A stretch of DNA of 64,000 bases, taken from contig NZ_AMZY02000008.1 in NCBI RefSeq assembly GCF_000330725.2, forward strand, positions 1-64,000, written 5' to 3'. The position numbers were made by a program, and so were the translations under genes. Below, piece after piece: positions 1 through 8,476 of this stretch; within the stretch, counting starts at the first letter, position 1, and each line of letters starts with the position of its first letter. Source of the stretch: Mariniradius saccharolyticus AK6 (GTDB lineage Bacteria; Bacteroidota; Bacteroidia; Cytophagales; Cyclobacteriaceae). The notes under the pieces were generated by a model. That model made no database searches and was not told the origin of the DNA. It saw only the letters and a list, made by a program, of their open reading frames with translations.

Positions 1-141
1 TTGTCAACCTATATCAGGCATGCACACTTTGTACATCGTACTTGGTACTTGGTACCCATCTCGCTTCTCGTTTCTAGCCTCCCGCTTCTTGATTCTTGTG
101 TCTTGATTCTTGTGTCTCATATCTCAAATCTCCCATCTCCG
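1..141. repeat. Intergenic word-repeat region
   Basis: Non-coding stretch directly downstream of the GLPGLI gene (which is on the minus strand). Read on the minus strand it is made of quasi-repeated 7-12 base words, first ACAAGAATCAAGAC-like, then GTACCAAGTACCAAGTAC-like. The same words occur at about 35,672-35,745 and 46,255-46,345. An open frame runs across positions 1-495 of the plus strand, but it is antisense to the GLPGLI gene and to this repeat and has no protein character, so I do not call it a gene. The function is unknown. Confidence 0.6.
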
Positions 142-909
142 CTAATTCCTAATAATCATCCTCATTCCCCCAGGTCCGCTTTGGGCACCCATTTTTTCCA
201 TTTGCTCCTTGACCATGGCCTGATAGGCCTCCTCGGTAAGTTCCTCGCCGCCTTTTGGCTCCTTCAGTTCGTTTTTCTTCAAAGCCCGCAAATCGAGCTT
301 GTCAGCAGTGATCAGCATTTCCCCTTCATTGACATCTACCTCCAAAATCAATCCCGGCAATCCATGGAAACCTTCAGGACCTATCGGAATTCTCAGGTCC
401 TCGGTATACCATGCACGGACTTTGCGCTGGTTTTCATCCGTGTAGCTCGCATCCTTGCAGGCATAGCCGAGCAATTGTTTGGTCTCGGAACCTAGCTTCC
501 AAGGAATCCGCTTTGGCTCCTTTTTGATGATGTACTTTTTGCCCATAAAATCCCGCAATTGCGTCATCAGGTCCGCATCCCGGTTGAGGTAGGTTTCGTT
601 TTGGAGTACCATGCGGATTGTTCTCATACCGCCGCCAGGCGCCGTGCCGGTCCAAGAACCTCCCCCGCCGTTGTCAAACGGATTCTCGTCCGCTGGAAGG
701 GGCTTGAAAAGGCTTTCCATCTCATTGAACAAAAGTTGGTTTTGCACCGAGTTGAATTCCGGGATCATTTTTTTCATTTCCTCCTGGTCAGGTGGGATGC
801 GCTTGTGCATGTTGATTTTGGTGGTGTACGTGATCACACCTTGCTTAACTTCCTCGGTAATGAAGCTTAGCGACAAACAAGCAAAAACGGCTAATAGGTA
901 CTTTTTCAT
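142..909 (-). CDS. GLPGLI family protein
   Basis: A 255-residue secreted protein. The N-terminus (MKKYLLAVFACLSLSFI) is a signal peptide. The family signature GLPGLILEVDV is near residue 190, in the usual position within the C-terminal half. There is a glycine-rich segment near residues 78-95 and a Gly/Met-rich tail. GLPGLI proteins are restricted to Bacteroidota; their biochemical role is not established, and they often lie beside two-component systems or TonB-type receptors. Here the gene is divergent from a histidine kinase/response regulator pair, which suggests that it is a target or envelope partner of that system (inference). A TATCTTTG -7 element lies 23 bases upstream of the start codon. 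Confidence 0.85.
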   Translation of the reverse strand: MKKYLLAVFACLSLSFITEEVKQGVITYTTKINMHKRIPPDQEEMKKMIPEFNSVQNQLLFNEMESLFKPLPADENPFDNGGGGSWTGTAPGGGMRTIRMVLQNETYLNRDADLMTQLRDFMGKKYIIKKEPKRIPWKLGSETKQLLGYACKDASYTDENQRKVRAWYTEDLRIPIGPEGFHGLPGLILEVDVNEGEMLITADKLDLRALKKNELKEPKGGEELTEEAYQAMVKEQMEKMGAQSGPGGMRMIIRN

Positions 910-931
910 GGCTTTCGAATTTTGGATGGCC

Positions 932-939
932 CAAAGATA
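932..939 (-). promoter_or_regulatory. -7 element of the GLPGLI gene promoter
   Basis: Read on the minus strand this is TATCTTTG, an exact match to the Bacteroidota TAnnTTTG -7 element, 23 bases before the ATG. No TTG stands at the usual 19-21 base distance upstream, so the -33 element is weak or replaced by an activator. The AGGTTAAT repeats at 960-998 are in the right place for activator binding. Confidence 0.5.
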
Positions 940-959
940 TGAGGGCGGAAATTCCTACT

Positions 960-998
960 AGGTTAATCAACCTGAATACAAGGTTAATTAAGGTTAAT
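960..998 (+). promoter_or_regulatory. Direct repeats AGGTTAAT, possible response-regulator box
   Basis: AGGTTAAT occurs three times, at 960, 981 and 991, between the divergent GLPGLI and histidine kinase genes. The last two copies are exactly 10 bases apart, which places them on the same face of the helix; OmpR-family regulators typically bind such direct repeats. The first copy also forms part of the imperfect palindrome AGGTTAATCAACCT. That the neighbouring response regulator binds here is an inference. Confidence 0.4.
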
Positions 999-1038
999 GG
1001 AGCGGCGCATTGCTTCCAAAAGCCAATATCTTTGTTCC

Positions 1039-2502
1039 ATGCATGAAAGAAACCGGATCTATTTGGGCTTGATGATCAGCAGCATCGTGATTTTGTTGCT
1101 CCTCCAAGTGGCTTGGCTGCGATCGGTCAACCGCGGCCAAAAAGCAGCGTTTAGGCAGGAAACCTCGCTATTGCTCAAGAGCACCGTGACGGCCCTTATG
1201 GATTCTCTTTTTCTCAAAGACCTGAGACCTTCGGGTTTTCCACCTCTGCCTGGCATCGGAAGGCCAGATAGTATGATGAACGGGATGGTATGGAGTGATA
1301 CAACCCGTATCATACATATTGATTTTATTGGTGATTCAAGCAAGGTGAAGGAAGCCAATGATATTCATCCTGCGAATATCCAACGGATAAGGGTAATATC
1401 GGGTAGGTCTGCAGAAGCTGCAGATTCTTTGAAAATCAACCTTAGACCGCTGGTGCAGGGCGTTGATACCCTGAAGTCGGTAAATTCATTCATCTTTCGC
1501 CTGAATGAAGAAACTGTAAATGCGGACGTCGTGCAAGAGGCTTTCAATGAGGTCCTGAGAAACAACGCATTGCCAACTACAGCGAAAATCAGAAAGGCCA
1601 GGAGACACGAGCAATTCGAAGAATTGACTGAGAAAACGATTATCCTCGAGGAAGTCCCCGTTCCTCCGGGCAGCAAAATCCAAGCTTATTTCGAGGATGT
1701 CGAGGGTTTCTTTTGGAGAAACCTGCTCCCACACTTGGTTTTCTCCTTGCTTGTGCTGGGATTTATCGGCGGCTCGCTCCTGATCATGTATCGAAATATG
1801 ATCAAGCAACAGCAGCTCAACCTGCTCAAAAACGACATCATCAGCAACATAACCCACGAGCTCAAAACCCCCGTCGCGACTGTTTCGCTGGTGTTGGAGT
1901 CGCTGGAGAACTTTAGTGCCAAGGACCAGCCTGAGACCAGGAAAGAATACCTCCAAATCGCCAAAAACGAACTCAAAAGGCTGACTTCGATGACCGAAAA
2001 GATCCTGAACTCCACCGTTCACGGACAAAGAAGTGGCGCGCACATGGAACCGGTAGATTTGGAGAAGCTGGTCAAGGAAAACGTCAATACCCTGAAACCA
2101 ATCCTCGAATCCGAAGGATTTGATTTTGAATTGGACCAAAAAGGGGTTGCTTTTGTCGTGCAGGGTCAAGCTGAACAGCTCTCGATGGTCATCTTCAACC
2201 TGCTGGACAATGCCATCAAATACAGCAAGGAGACCAAGAAGATCAAGGTCACCCTCAGTGAACAGGGAAATTTTGTCTCGCTCAGTGTCGAGGACAAAGG
2301 CATAGGAATTCCTGAGGGCTACCAAAAGGAGATTTTCGGGAAATTTATACGTGTGCCCCAAAAGGACATCCATGATGTCAAGGGCTATGGCCTCGGCCTT
2401 GCCCAAGTCGCCGAGGTCGTCAAAGCCCACGGCGGCAAGATTTCTCTGGAAAGCCAAATCGGCCAAGGTTCCGTTTTCACCATCAAACTGCCGAAATCAT
2501 GA
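1039..2502 (+). CDS. Membrane sensor histidine kinase
   Basis: Class I sensor kinase of about 487 residues. A transmembrane segment follows the start (IYLGLMISSIVILLLLQVAWL), then a periplasmic domain of about 200 residues, then a second membrane segment near residues 235-255. The dimerisation/phosphoacceptor helix carries NITHELKTP with His273. The ATPase domain has the N box NLLDNAIKYS, G1 box DKGIGIP and G2 box GYGLGLAQV. An in-frame ATG at 997 would add 14 residues, but TATCTTTG at 1027-1034 resembles a -7 element and the membrane helix starts right after 1039, so I prefer 1039; this is not certain. The stop overlaps the regulator start by four bases (ATGA), which implies translational coupling. 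Confidence 0.9.
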   Translation: MHERNRIYLGLMISSIVILLLLQVAWLRSVNRGQKAAFRQETSLLLKSTVTALMDSLFLKDLRPSGFPPLPGIGRPDSMMNGMVWSDTTRIIHIDFIGDSSKVKEANDIHPANIQRIRVISGRSAEAADSLKINLRPLVQGVDTLKSVNSFIFRLNEETVNADVVQEAFNEVLRNNALPTTAKIRKARRHEQFEELTEKTIILEEVPVPPGSKIQAYFEDVEGFFWRNLLPHLVFSLLVLGFIGGSLLIMYRNMIKQQQLNLLKNDIISNITHELKTPVATVSLVLESLENFSAKDQPETRKEYLQIAKNELKRLTSMTEKILNSTVHGQRSGAHMEPVDLEKLVKENVNTLKPILESEGFDFELDQKGVAFVVQGQAEQLSMVIFNLLDNAIKYSKETKKIKVTLSEQGNFVSLSVEDKGIGIPEGYQKEIFGKFIRVPQKDIHDVKGYGLGLAQVAEVVKAHGGKISLESQIGQGSVFTIKLPKS

Positions 2503-3179
2503 CCAAAATCCTCTATGTGGAAGATGAGCCTGCCTTGGGCAAGATCGTGAAAGAAAGCCTTCAAAGCAGAAATTACCAAGTGGCCATGGCCGAGGATGGA
2601 TTGGCGGGATTAAGGCTTTTTTCCCAGGAAAAAGTCGATATCTGCGTCCTGGACATCATGTTGCCAAAGATGGATGGCTACACGCTGGCCGCTGAAATCC
2701 GCAAAACTGCCCCGCACATGCCGATCATCTTCCTGACCGCCAAAAGCCAGGTCGAGGATGTAGTGAAGGGTTTCCAAACGGGTGGAAATGATTATCTCAA
2801 AAAGCCCTTCAGCCTCGAGGAACTGATCGTGCGTATAGAAAACCTGCTCGCTTTGACCAAGGGTCAAAAGTCCGAAAACAAGCAGGAAATCGTTTTTGGG
2901 AGCTATGTCTTCAACCCAGCCAAATTTGAACTCCGCAACGACAAGGGCGATATCAAGCGGCTATCCTACAAGGAGGCCGGCATCTTGATGCTATTGCTCG
3001 AAAATGCCAACCAAACGATCGAGAGAAAGGAAATCCTATTGAAGCTTTGGGGAGACGACAGTTTTTTCAATTCACGGAACCTCGACGTCTACATCACCAA
3101 ACTGCGCGACTATCTCAAATCCGACCCCCAAGTCCAAATCATCACGATCAAGGGGATTGGGTATTATTTTTCGTTCTGA
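2499..3179 (+). CDS. OmpR/PhoB-type response regulator
   Basis: A 226-residue two-component regulator. The receiver domain (about 1-120) has the acidic pair E8/D9, the phosphoacceptor D52 in VLDIMLPKMDG, T80 and K102 (KKPF). The C-terminal winged helix (about 130-226) ends in the usual trans-reg pattern, with RNLDVYITKLRDYL and IKGIGYYF. It is translated together with the upstream kinase through a four-base overlap and is presumably phosphorylated by it. The likely target is the divergent GLPGLI promoter with its AGGTTAAT repeats, and possibly its own operon (inference). Confidence 0.95.
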   Translation: MTKILYVEDEPALGKIVKESLQSRNYQVAMAEDGLAGLRLFSQEKVDICVLDIMLPKMDGYTLAAEIRKTAPHMPIIFLTAKSQVEDVVKGFQTGGNDYLKKPFSLEELIVRIENLLALTKGQKSENKQEIVFGSYVFNPAKFELRNDKGDIKRLSYKEAGILMLLLENANQTIERKEILLKLWGDDSFFNSRNLDVYITKLRDYLKSDPQVQIITIKGIGYYFSF

Positions 3180-3319
3180 GCTTGGTTTTGTGATTTACTA
3201 TAGTTTGCTCTGGGACACCCCCTAAATTTCACCCATCCACTGATCAAAAACCATCCGGCGCGTCCCCTCCTATTCGCCAAAATTCCCTTTCTTTGCCACT
3301 GAAATTTTTACAGCCAATT

Positions 3320-3931
3320 ATGAAAATCATTGCCATTGGCCGCAACTACGCGGAGCATATCGAGGAACTGAAAAACGAGCGCCCATCGGCCCCGGTGGTC
3401 TTCCTGAAGCCGGATACGGCCCTGCTCAAAAACAACGCGGCTTTCTACCATCCCGACTTTTCACAAAACATCCACCACGAGGTCGAACTCGTGCTCAAGG
3501 TCTCCAAGGAAGGCAAGAATATCCAAAGGCAGTTTGCCCATCGGTACTTCGACGAGATCGGCATCGGCATCGACTTCACGGCACGTGACCTGCAGGATAC
3601 CTGCAAGGCAAAAGGCCTTCCTTGGGAAATCGCCAAGGCATTTAACGGCTCGGCGCCCGTGGGGGAATTTCTACCCTTAAGCCGTTTTGCGAAGTTTGAC
3701 GACATCAATTTCCACCTCAAGATCAACGGCCAAGTCCGGCAAAAGGGCAATACGGCCATGATGCTGTTTGATTTTGGCACGATCATCGAATATGTGTCCA
3801 AGTTTTTTACCCTGAAAAAGGGCGACCTGATCTTCACCGGAACGCCCGCGGGGGTTTCCAAAGTACAGATTGGAGATCGCTTGGAAGCGTTTATTGAAGA
3901 CGAAAAACTGTTGGATTTTGAAGTCAAGTAG
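3320..3931 (+). CDS. Fumarylacetoacetate hydrolase (FAH) family protein
   Basis: A single-domain FAH-family enzyme of 203 residues, the size of acylpyruvase/oxaloacetate decarboxylase-type members (FAHD1, YcgM). Conserved pieces are the N-terminal IGRNYAEHIEEL and FLKPDTALL, the metal-binding HHEVELVL, GIDFTARDLQ, and the C-terminal GDLIFTGTPAGV. Two glutamates of HHEVELV and a downstream Asp normally hold Mg/Mn. An upstream in-frame TTG-type start at 3293 would add nine unconserved residues; ATG 3320 matches the family N-terminus (MKIIAIGRNY). The exact substrate cannot be fixed from sequence. Its end overlaps the start of the next gene. Confidence 0.85.
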   Translation: MKIIAIGRNYAEHIEELKNERPSAPVVFLKPDTALLKNNAAFYHPDFSQNIHHEVELVLKVSKEGKNIQRQFAHRYFDEIGIGIDFTARDLQDTCKAKGLPWEIAKAFNGSAPVGEFLPLSRFAKFDDINFHLKINGQVRQKGNTAMMLFDFGTIIEYVSKFFTLKKGDLIFTGTPAGVSKVQIGDRLEAFIEDEKLLDFEVK

Positions 3932-5780
3932 CTTTCTCTTTATCATCCTGCTCGCGGTTCCCTTTTGGCTTCAGGCCCAAAGCAACTATCTGTTTCCTGT
4001 CAAGCCAGGGCAGACCAACCTCCTCTCAGGGAATTTCTCCGAGATCCGCCCCAACCATTTCCACTCGGGCATTGATGTGAAGATCGGTGGCGTCGACGGA
4101 GAACCCATACTCGCGATCGAAGATGGCTACGTGTACCGCATCAAACTTTCTACGCTCGGCTACGGCAACATCGTCTATATCAAGCATCCCAACGGGCAAT
4201 CCTCGGTGTATGCCCATTTGCGCAACTTTTCGCCCAAGATCCAGGAATTCATGCGGCAGGAGCTGTATGTGGCGGAAAAGAACGAGTTGGAAGTTTTCCC
4301 CGATCCCTCCTTCTTGCCTGTCAAACGTGGGGAAGTGATCGGAAACGGAGGAAATACGGGCAGCTCGGGTGGCCCGCACCTGCACTTCGAGATCCGTGAC
4401 AGCCTCGACCGGGCAATCGATCCCTTTTCATTCAATTTCAAGGAATATACCGACAAGACCGCTCCCGTACTTTACAAAGTGGCTTTGAGACCATTGGATG
4501 CCCAAGCGCGGGTCAACGGAAAGTTCCAAAGAATGGAATTTACGCCCGTATTGGAAGGCGGAAGGTACATCCTGAAATCACCCGTGAAAATCAGTGGACG
4601 CGTGGGCTTGGAAGTACATGCCATCGACAAGATGGACATGGTATCCAATGTCTTTGGGGTACCGACTTTTGAAATGAGTGTGAATGGCAACAAACATTTC
4701 CGCGTGCACCTGGACCACCTCGACTTCAACAAAGGACGGTTTTTCCTGACCCACATGCACCAAAACCGGTTTATCCGTCTCTATCGCTATCCCAACAACC
4801 AATTGGCAATCTACAGCCCCGATACGACTTATGCCGGCGCCATCGAGGCCCGCATCGGGGAAAGGAAGGATATCAGCGTTCTGCTGCAGGATTACTTTGG
4901 CAATTCACGGACATTGAAACTACAAGTGGTAGGTGAAAAAGCACCTGAAATCATCGGTTCTACGGCACCAAGCCCCAACAAAACCACCAAGGTCTCCTAC
5001 GAGCGGGAGACCATGGTCATCGAAACGGGGAGTTCGGAAGCCGGTACCTTGGCCAAGGTCTTTGTACGCAGTCAGGAGATGGAAATTCCCCCCGCCTACA
5101 CCGCCGATGGGCGCAGGACCTATCTTTGGGATATGTACTTTGGGGTTCCAGATTCGATTGACCTTTGTACCGAAATCATCAAGCCGCAGGCAATCGTGCG
5201 GATACCTTTTGGTGAGGAATATTCCTTCGCCAACCGGGATGTGGAAATCAATTTCGCCGAAAATGCGCTTTTGGATGATCTTTTCCTAAGGGTGGACCAC
5301 GGCAGCAATGGAAATGGCCCCACTTTGAAGATCAACAGCTCTTCCGAATACCTCCGCAATCCGATCGAGGTACTGATGCGCGATACTGGTTTTTCGGGCG
5401 ACAAAACCACCACCCATGTGTACCATCTGGCCGACAATGGCCGAAAAACCTTCGTGGGCGGCCAATGGGAATCCGACAATATTCGGTTCAAAACCAGAAA
5501 TTTTGGTACTTTTGTGCTCGATTTTGACCGGACCAAACCGAGCATTTCTCCCGTGCGGGTAAATGCTTCCGAAATGAGATTCATCATCAAGGACGACAAA
5601 TCGGGAATAAAGGATTTTGAGGCGCGTGTCGATGGGAAATGGGTGCTGATGCGGTACGAACACAAGCAAAATGTCATTTGGTCCGAAAAATTGGATAAAC
5701 AACCTTTCAAGGGAGAAGTTCTATTGAAAGTGCGGGACCAAGCCGGCAACGAGGCCGTCTACCGTACCAAAATCCAATAA
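3918..5780 (+). CDS. Secreted M23 family metallopeptidase
   Basis: Exported peptidase of about 620 residues. No ATG fits. A TTG at 3918, inside the end of the FAH gene, gives a normal signal peptide (MKSSSFLFIILLAVPFWLQA) followed by QSN; a TTG at 3870 would put 16 charged residues in front of it. The LytM/M23 domain lies at about residues 25-170 and has the zinc ligands H49 and D53 (HSGID), H100 (YAHL) and the HLH pair H154/H156. M23 enzymes cut peptidoglycan cross-links or serve as envelope-associated hydrolases. The remaining 450 residues look like beta-sandwich modules, without enzymatic motifs, and probably serve in substrate or cell-wall contact. The 14-base overlap with the FAH gene suggests cotranscription. 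Confidence 0.88.
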   Translation: MKSSSFLFIILLAVPFWLQAQSNYLFPVKPGQTNLLSGNFSEIRPNHFHSGIDVKIGGVDGEPILAIEDGYVYRIKLSTLGYGNIVYIKHPNGQSSVYAHLRNFSPKIQEFMRQELYVAEKNELEVFPDPSFLPVKRGEVIGNGGNTGSSGGPHLHFEIRDSLDRAIDPFSFNFKEYTDKTAPVLYKVALRPLDAQARVNGKFQRMEFTPVLEGGRYILKSPVKISGRVGLEVHAIDKMDMVSNVFGVPTFEMSVNGNKHFRVHLDHLDFNKGRFFLTHMHQNRFIRLYRYPNNQLAIYSPDTTYAGAIEARIGERKDISVLLQDYFGNSRTLKLQVVGEKAPEIIGSTAPSPNKTTKVSYERETMVIETGSSEAGTLAKVFVRSQEMEIPPAYTADGRRTYLWDMYFGVPDSIDLCTEIIKPQAIVRIPFGEEYSFANRDVEINFAENALLDDLFLRVDHGSNGNGPTLKINSSSEYLRNPIEVLMRDTGFSGDKTTTHVYHLADNGRKTFVGGQWESDNIRFKTRNFGTFVLDFDRTKPSISPVRVNASEMRFIIKDDKSGIKDFEARVDGKWVLMRYEHKQNVIWSEKLDKQPFKGEVLLKVRDQAGNEAVYRTKIQ

Positions 5781-5805
5781 TCCTAAACCTCAAATTTTCA
5801 ACATC

Positions 5806-6255
5806 ATGTCACTTACAGTAGGAAGTCCAGCCCCAGCTTTTGAAGCCAAAGACCAAAACGGCAACACCATCAAGCTTTCTGATCTCAAGGGAAAAAAAGT
5901 CATCCTTTACTTCTATCCAAAAGACAGCACGCCCGGTTGCACAGCCCAGGCATGCAACCTGCGCGATAATTATGATGCCCTGATCAAAGCGGGCTATGTG
6001 GTCCTAGGCGTGAGTTCCGACTCAGCAAAATCACACCAGAAATTCATCGCCAAAGAAAACCTTCCTTTCTCCTTGCTCGCAGACGAAGACCTCAAGGTCC
6101 ACGATGCCTATGGCACTTGGGTCGAAAAATCCATGTACGGACGCAAGTATATGGGTACCGCACGGACCACCTTTGTGATCAATGAGGCGGGCATTTTGGA
6201 AGAAATCATCGAAAAAGTAGATACTAAAAACCATACCAGCCAAATCCTCAAATAA
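5806..6255 (+). CDS. bcp: Thiol peroxidase of the Bcp/PrxQ type
   Basis: A 149-residue thioredoxin-dependent peroxiredoxin that reduces H2O2 and alkyl hydroperoxides in the cytoplasm. The peroxidatic Cys is C45 in DSTPGCT and the resolving Cys is C50 (CTAQACNLRD), five residues on, as expected for the PrxQ/Bcp class. The conserved ARTTFVINEAG follows near residue 124. Length is typical. It sits 25 bases after the M23 gene and 10 bases before the transketolase N-terminal subunit, so it is probably cotranscribed with them. Confidence 0.95.
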   Translation: MSLTVGSPAPAFEAKDQNGNTIKLSDLKGKKVILYFYPKDSTPGCTAQACNLRDNYDALIKAGYVVLGVSSDSAKSHQKFIAKENLPFSLLADEDLKVHDAYGTWVEKSMYGRKYMGTARTTFVINEAGILEEIIEKVDTKNHTSQILK

Positions 6256-6265
6256 TCCCAGCCCA

Positions 6266-7117
6266 ATGCAACAAGTTTCAATCGATCAACTCCAAAAAAT
6301 CTCTTCCCAAGTCAGAAGGGACTGCCTAAGGATGGTACATGCCGTCCAATCCGGGCACCCCGGCGCGGCACTCGGCCTGACAGAGTACTTCGTGGCGCTG
6401 TTTTTCAAGGAAATGCAGCACAACAACCAATTCGACATGGATGGAAAAGGCGAAGACCTCTTCTTTCTGTCAAACGGCCACGTGTCGGCCCTTTGGTACA
6501 GCGTCCTTGCCCGAAACGGGTATTTTTCTACCGAGGAACTCGGAACCTTCCGCAAGATCAACTCAAGGCTTCAGGGCCACCCGGCGACCCACGAAGGCTT
6601 GCCAGGGGTACGAATTGCCTCAGGTTCCCTTGGACAGGGACTTTCCGTGGCCATCGGCGCTGCGCAAGTGAAGAAACTCAACCAAGACGACAAGCTTGTC
6701 TATGTGGTCATGGGTGATGGCGAGCAGCAGGAAGGTCAGATTTGGGAGGCAGCGATGTATGCGGCGCACCACCATGTCGACAACATCATCGCAGCGATCG
6801 ATTACAACGGTCAGCAAATCGACGGTCCAACCAAAAAAGTCATGGACCTCAAGGACCTCAAGGCCAAATGGGAAGCATTTGGATGGGAAGTGATCAGCAT
6901 CGAAAAAGGAAACGATATGGCCGCCGTGTTGGAAGGTTTGGCAAAGGCCAAATCCATGACTGGAAAAGGAAAGCCAGTCCTGATACTCCTGCATACCGAG
7001 ATGGGCTACGGCGTTGACTTTATGGTCGGCACCCACAAATGGCATGGCGTGGCCCCAAGCGATGCCGAACTGGAAAATGCTTTGTCACAATTGGAAGAAA
7101 CTTTAGGCGACTACTGA
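6266..7117 (+). CDS. Transketolase, N-terminal subunit
   Basis: A 283-residue thiamine diphosphate-binding subunit of a split transketolase (pentose phosphate pathway). The TPP motif is visible as GDGEQQEGQIWEAAMYA followed by the Asn-containing DYNGQQIDG; the N-terminal QSGHPGAALG is also conserved. In most bacteria transketolase is one chain of about 660 residues, but split pairs are common in Bacteroidota and Firmicutes. The C-terminal subunit follows after one base (TGAGATG), so the two subunits are expected in equal amounts. Confidence 0.93.
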   Translation: MQQVSIDQLQKISSQVRRDCLRMVHAVQSGHPGAALGLTEYFVALFFKEMQHNNQFDMDGKGEDLFFLSNGHVSALWYSVLARNGYFSTEELGTFRKINSRLQGHPATHEGLPGVRIASGSLGQGLSVAIGAAQVKKLNQDDKLVYVVMGDGEQQEGQIWEAAMYAAHHHVDNIIAAIDYNGQQIDGPTKKVMDLKDLKAKWEAFGWEVISIEKGNDMAAVLEGLAKAKSMTGKGKPVLILLHTEMGYGVDFMVGTHKWHGVAPSDAELENALSQLEETLGDY

Positions 7118-7118
7118 G

Positions 7119-8087
7119 ATGGAAAAGACTTTGGATCTGAAATTTACCTACACCGAAAAGAAAGATACCCGATCCGGATTCGGGGACGGATTGCTCGAGG
7201 CAGGCCGCAAAAACCCCAACGTGGTTGGTCTCTGTGCCGATCTCATCGGTTCACTGAAAATGGGTGCCTTCCAAAAGGAATTTCCCGATCGGTTTTTCCA
7301 AGTGGGAATCGCCGAAGCCAATATGATCGGTCTCGCGGCCGGGATGACGATTGGAGGGAAAATCCCCTTTACGGGAACTTTCGCCAACTTCTCCACCGGA
7401 CGCGTCTATGACCAAATCCGTCAATCCGTGGCCTATTCGGACAAAAACGTGAAGATTTGTGCTTCGCATGCCGGACTTACCCTTGGTGAGGACGGTGCCA
7501 CGCACCAAATCCTCGAAGATGTCGGTATGATGAAAATGTTGCCACATATGACGGTCATCGTCCCTTGCGATTACAACCAAACCAAGGCTGCAACCTTGGC
7601 CCTCGTAGACCATGTGGGTCCGGCGTATTTGCGCTTTGGACGCCCTGTATGGCCGATCTTTACGCCCGCCAACCAGAAATTCGAAATCGGGAAAGCCTGG
7701 AAGATGATCGAGGGCAAAGACGTCACCATCTTCGCTACGGGACACTTGGTGTGGGAGGCAGTAGTCGCGGAGGCAATGCTGCGCGAGGAAGGAATCTCAG
7801 CCGAGGTGATCAATATCCATACCATCAAGCCTTTGGATGAAGAAGCTATCCTGGCTTCTGTGGCCAAAACCGGCTGCGCGGTTGCTGCTGAAGAACACCA
7901 AATCAACGGTGGCCTTGGAGATAGCATAGCGCAAGTGTTGGTAAGGAATCATCCCGCACCATTGGAATATGTCGGCGTCAATGATTCCTTTGGCGAGTCC
8001 GGCACCCCTACCCAACTGCTGGAAAAATACGGCCTGAACGCTGCCAATATTGTCAAGGCTGCGAAGCAGGCAGTTTCAAGAAAATAA
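7119..8087 (+). CDS. Transketolase, C-terminal subunit
   Basis: A 322-residue partner of the preceding subunit. It contains the pyrimidine-binding domain (FFQVGIAEANMIGLAAGM with the catalytic Glu, then HAGLTLGEDGATHQ) and the C-terminal domain (INIHTIKPLDEEAI, EEHQINGGLGDSIA). The active site forms at the interface with the N-terminal subunit. It ends a same-strand run from the FAH gene and is followed within 30 bases by a clear intrinsic terminator. Confidence 0.93.
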   Translation: MEKTLDLKFTYTEKKDTRSGFGDGLLEAGRKNPNVVGLCADLIGSLKMGAFQKEFPDRFFQVGIAEANMIGLAAGMTIGGKIPFTGTFANFSTGRVYDQIRQSVAYSDKNVKICASHAGLTLGEDGATHQILEDVGMMKMLPHMTVIVPCDYNQTKAATLALVDHVGPAYLRFGRPVWPIFTPANQKFEIGKAWKMIEGKDVTIFATGHLVWEAVVAEAMLREEGISAEVINIHTIKPLDEEAILASVAKTGCAVAAEEHQINGGLGDSIAQVLVRNHPAPLEYVGVNDSFGESGTPTQLLEKYGLNAANIVKAAKQAVSRK

Positions 8088-8110
8088 CAATTCCGAAAGC
8101 AGATTTTCAA

Positions 8111-8142
8111 AACCCTGAAGGATTATGCTTCAGGGTTTTTTT
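8111..8142 (+). terminator. Intrinsic terminator after the transketolase genes
   Basis: Perfect 10-base-pair stem AACCCTGAAG/CTTCAGGGTT with a 7-base loop, followed by a run of T. It closes the operon that ends with the transketolase C-terminal subunit. Confidence 0.9.
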
Positions 8143-8177
8143 ACTGCCTTCAATTCGATAAAATTTCCCATATCCAC

Positions 8178-8208
8178 TTGATAGACAGTGAAAACGCCGC
8201 TATCTTTT
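8178..8208 (+). promoter_or_regulatory. Promoter of the RHH gene
   Basis: TTG at 8178-8180 and TATCTTTT at 8201-8208 with 20 bases between, which fits the Bacteroidota -33/-7 pattern with one mismatch in TAnnTTTG. The coding start at 8228 is 19 bases downstream. Confidence 0.5.
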
Positions 8209-8227
8209 CACAAAAAAATGACATCCG

Positions 8228-8476
8228 ATGCTGACAATCAAAATTGAACAAGAGATGGCAAAAGAATTGGATTTCCTTGCGAAACGAAAGGGAATCTCGA
8301 CGCTCGATGTTGTGTCGGATGCACTCGCGTTTTACATCAAAACAGAGAGAAAAAAGCTATCCGCCTACGAACTCGGCAGAGACCTGTTTGAGATTGGGGA
8401 GATTGCAAAAACAGATTTGTCAGTTAAGGTCAAAGAAAACGTCAAGGTGGGTCTTACCAAAAAACACAACCAATGA
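8228..8476 (+). CDS. Ribbon-helix-helix (CopG-like) protein, orphan antitoxin candidate
   Basis: A small protein of 82 residues. The N-terminal segment MLTIKIEQEMAKELDFLAK, then GISTLDVVSDALAFYI, has the strand-helix-helix pattern of RHH DNA-binding antitoxins, and YELGRDLFEIGE resembles the neck found in VapB/CopG-type antitoxins that partner PIN toxins. No toxin gene follows: the next 128 bases hold no PIN-like frame, and the next gene is unrelated. It may be an orphan antitoxin left after toxin loss, or a stand-alone regulator. Function is inferred only from the pattern. Confidence 0.6.
   Translation: MLTIKIEQEMAKELDFLAKRKGISTLDVVSDALAFYIKTERKKLSAYELGRDLFEIGEIAKTDLSVKVKENVKVGLTKKHNQ

Noticed and set aside
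1..495. Open frame from the window start, plus strand
   Set aside because: It runs antisense to the GLPGLI gene and across a word repeat. Composition (Ser/Leu/His rich) is not protein-like.
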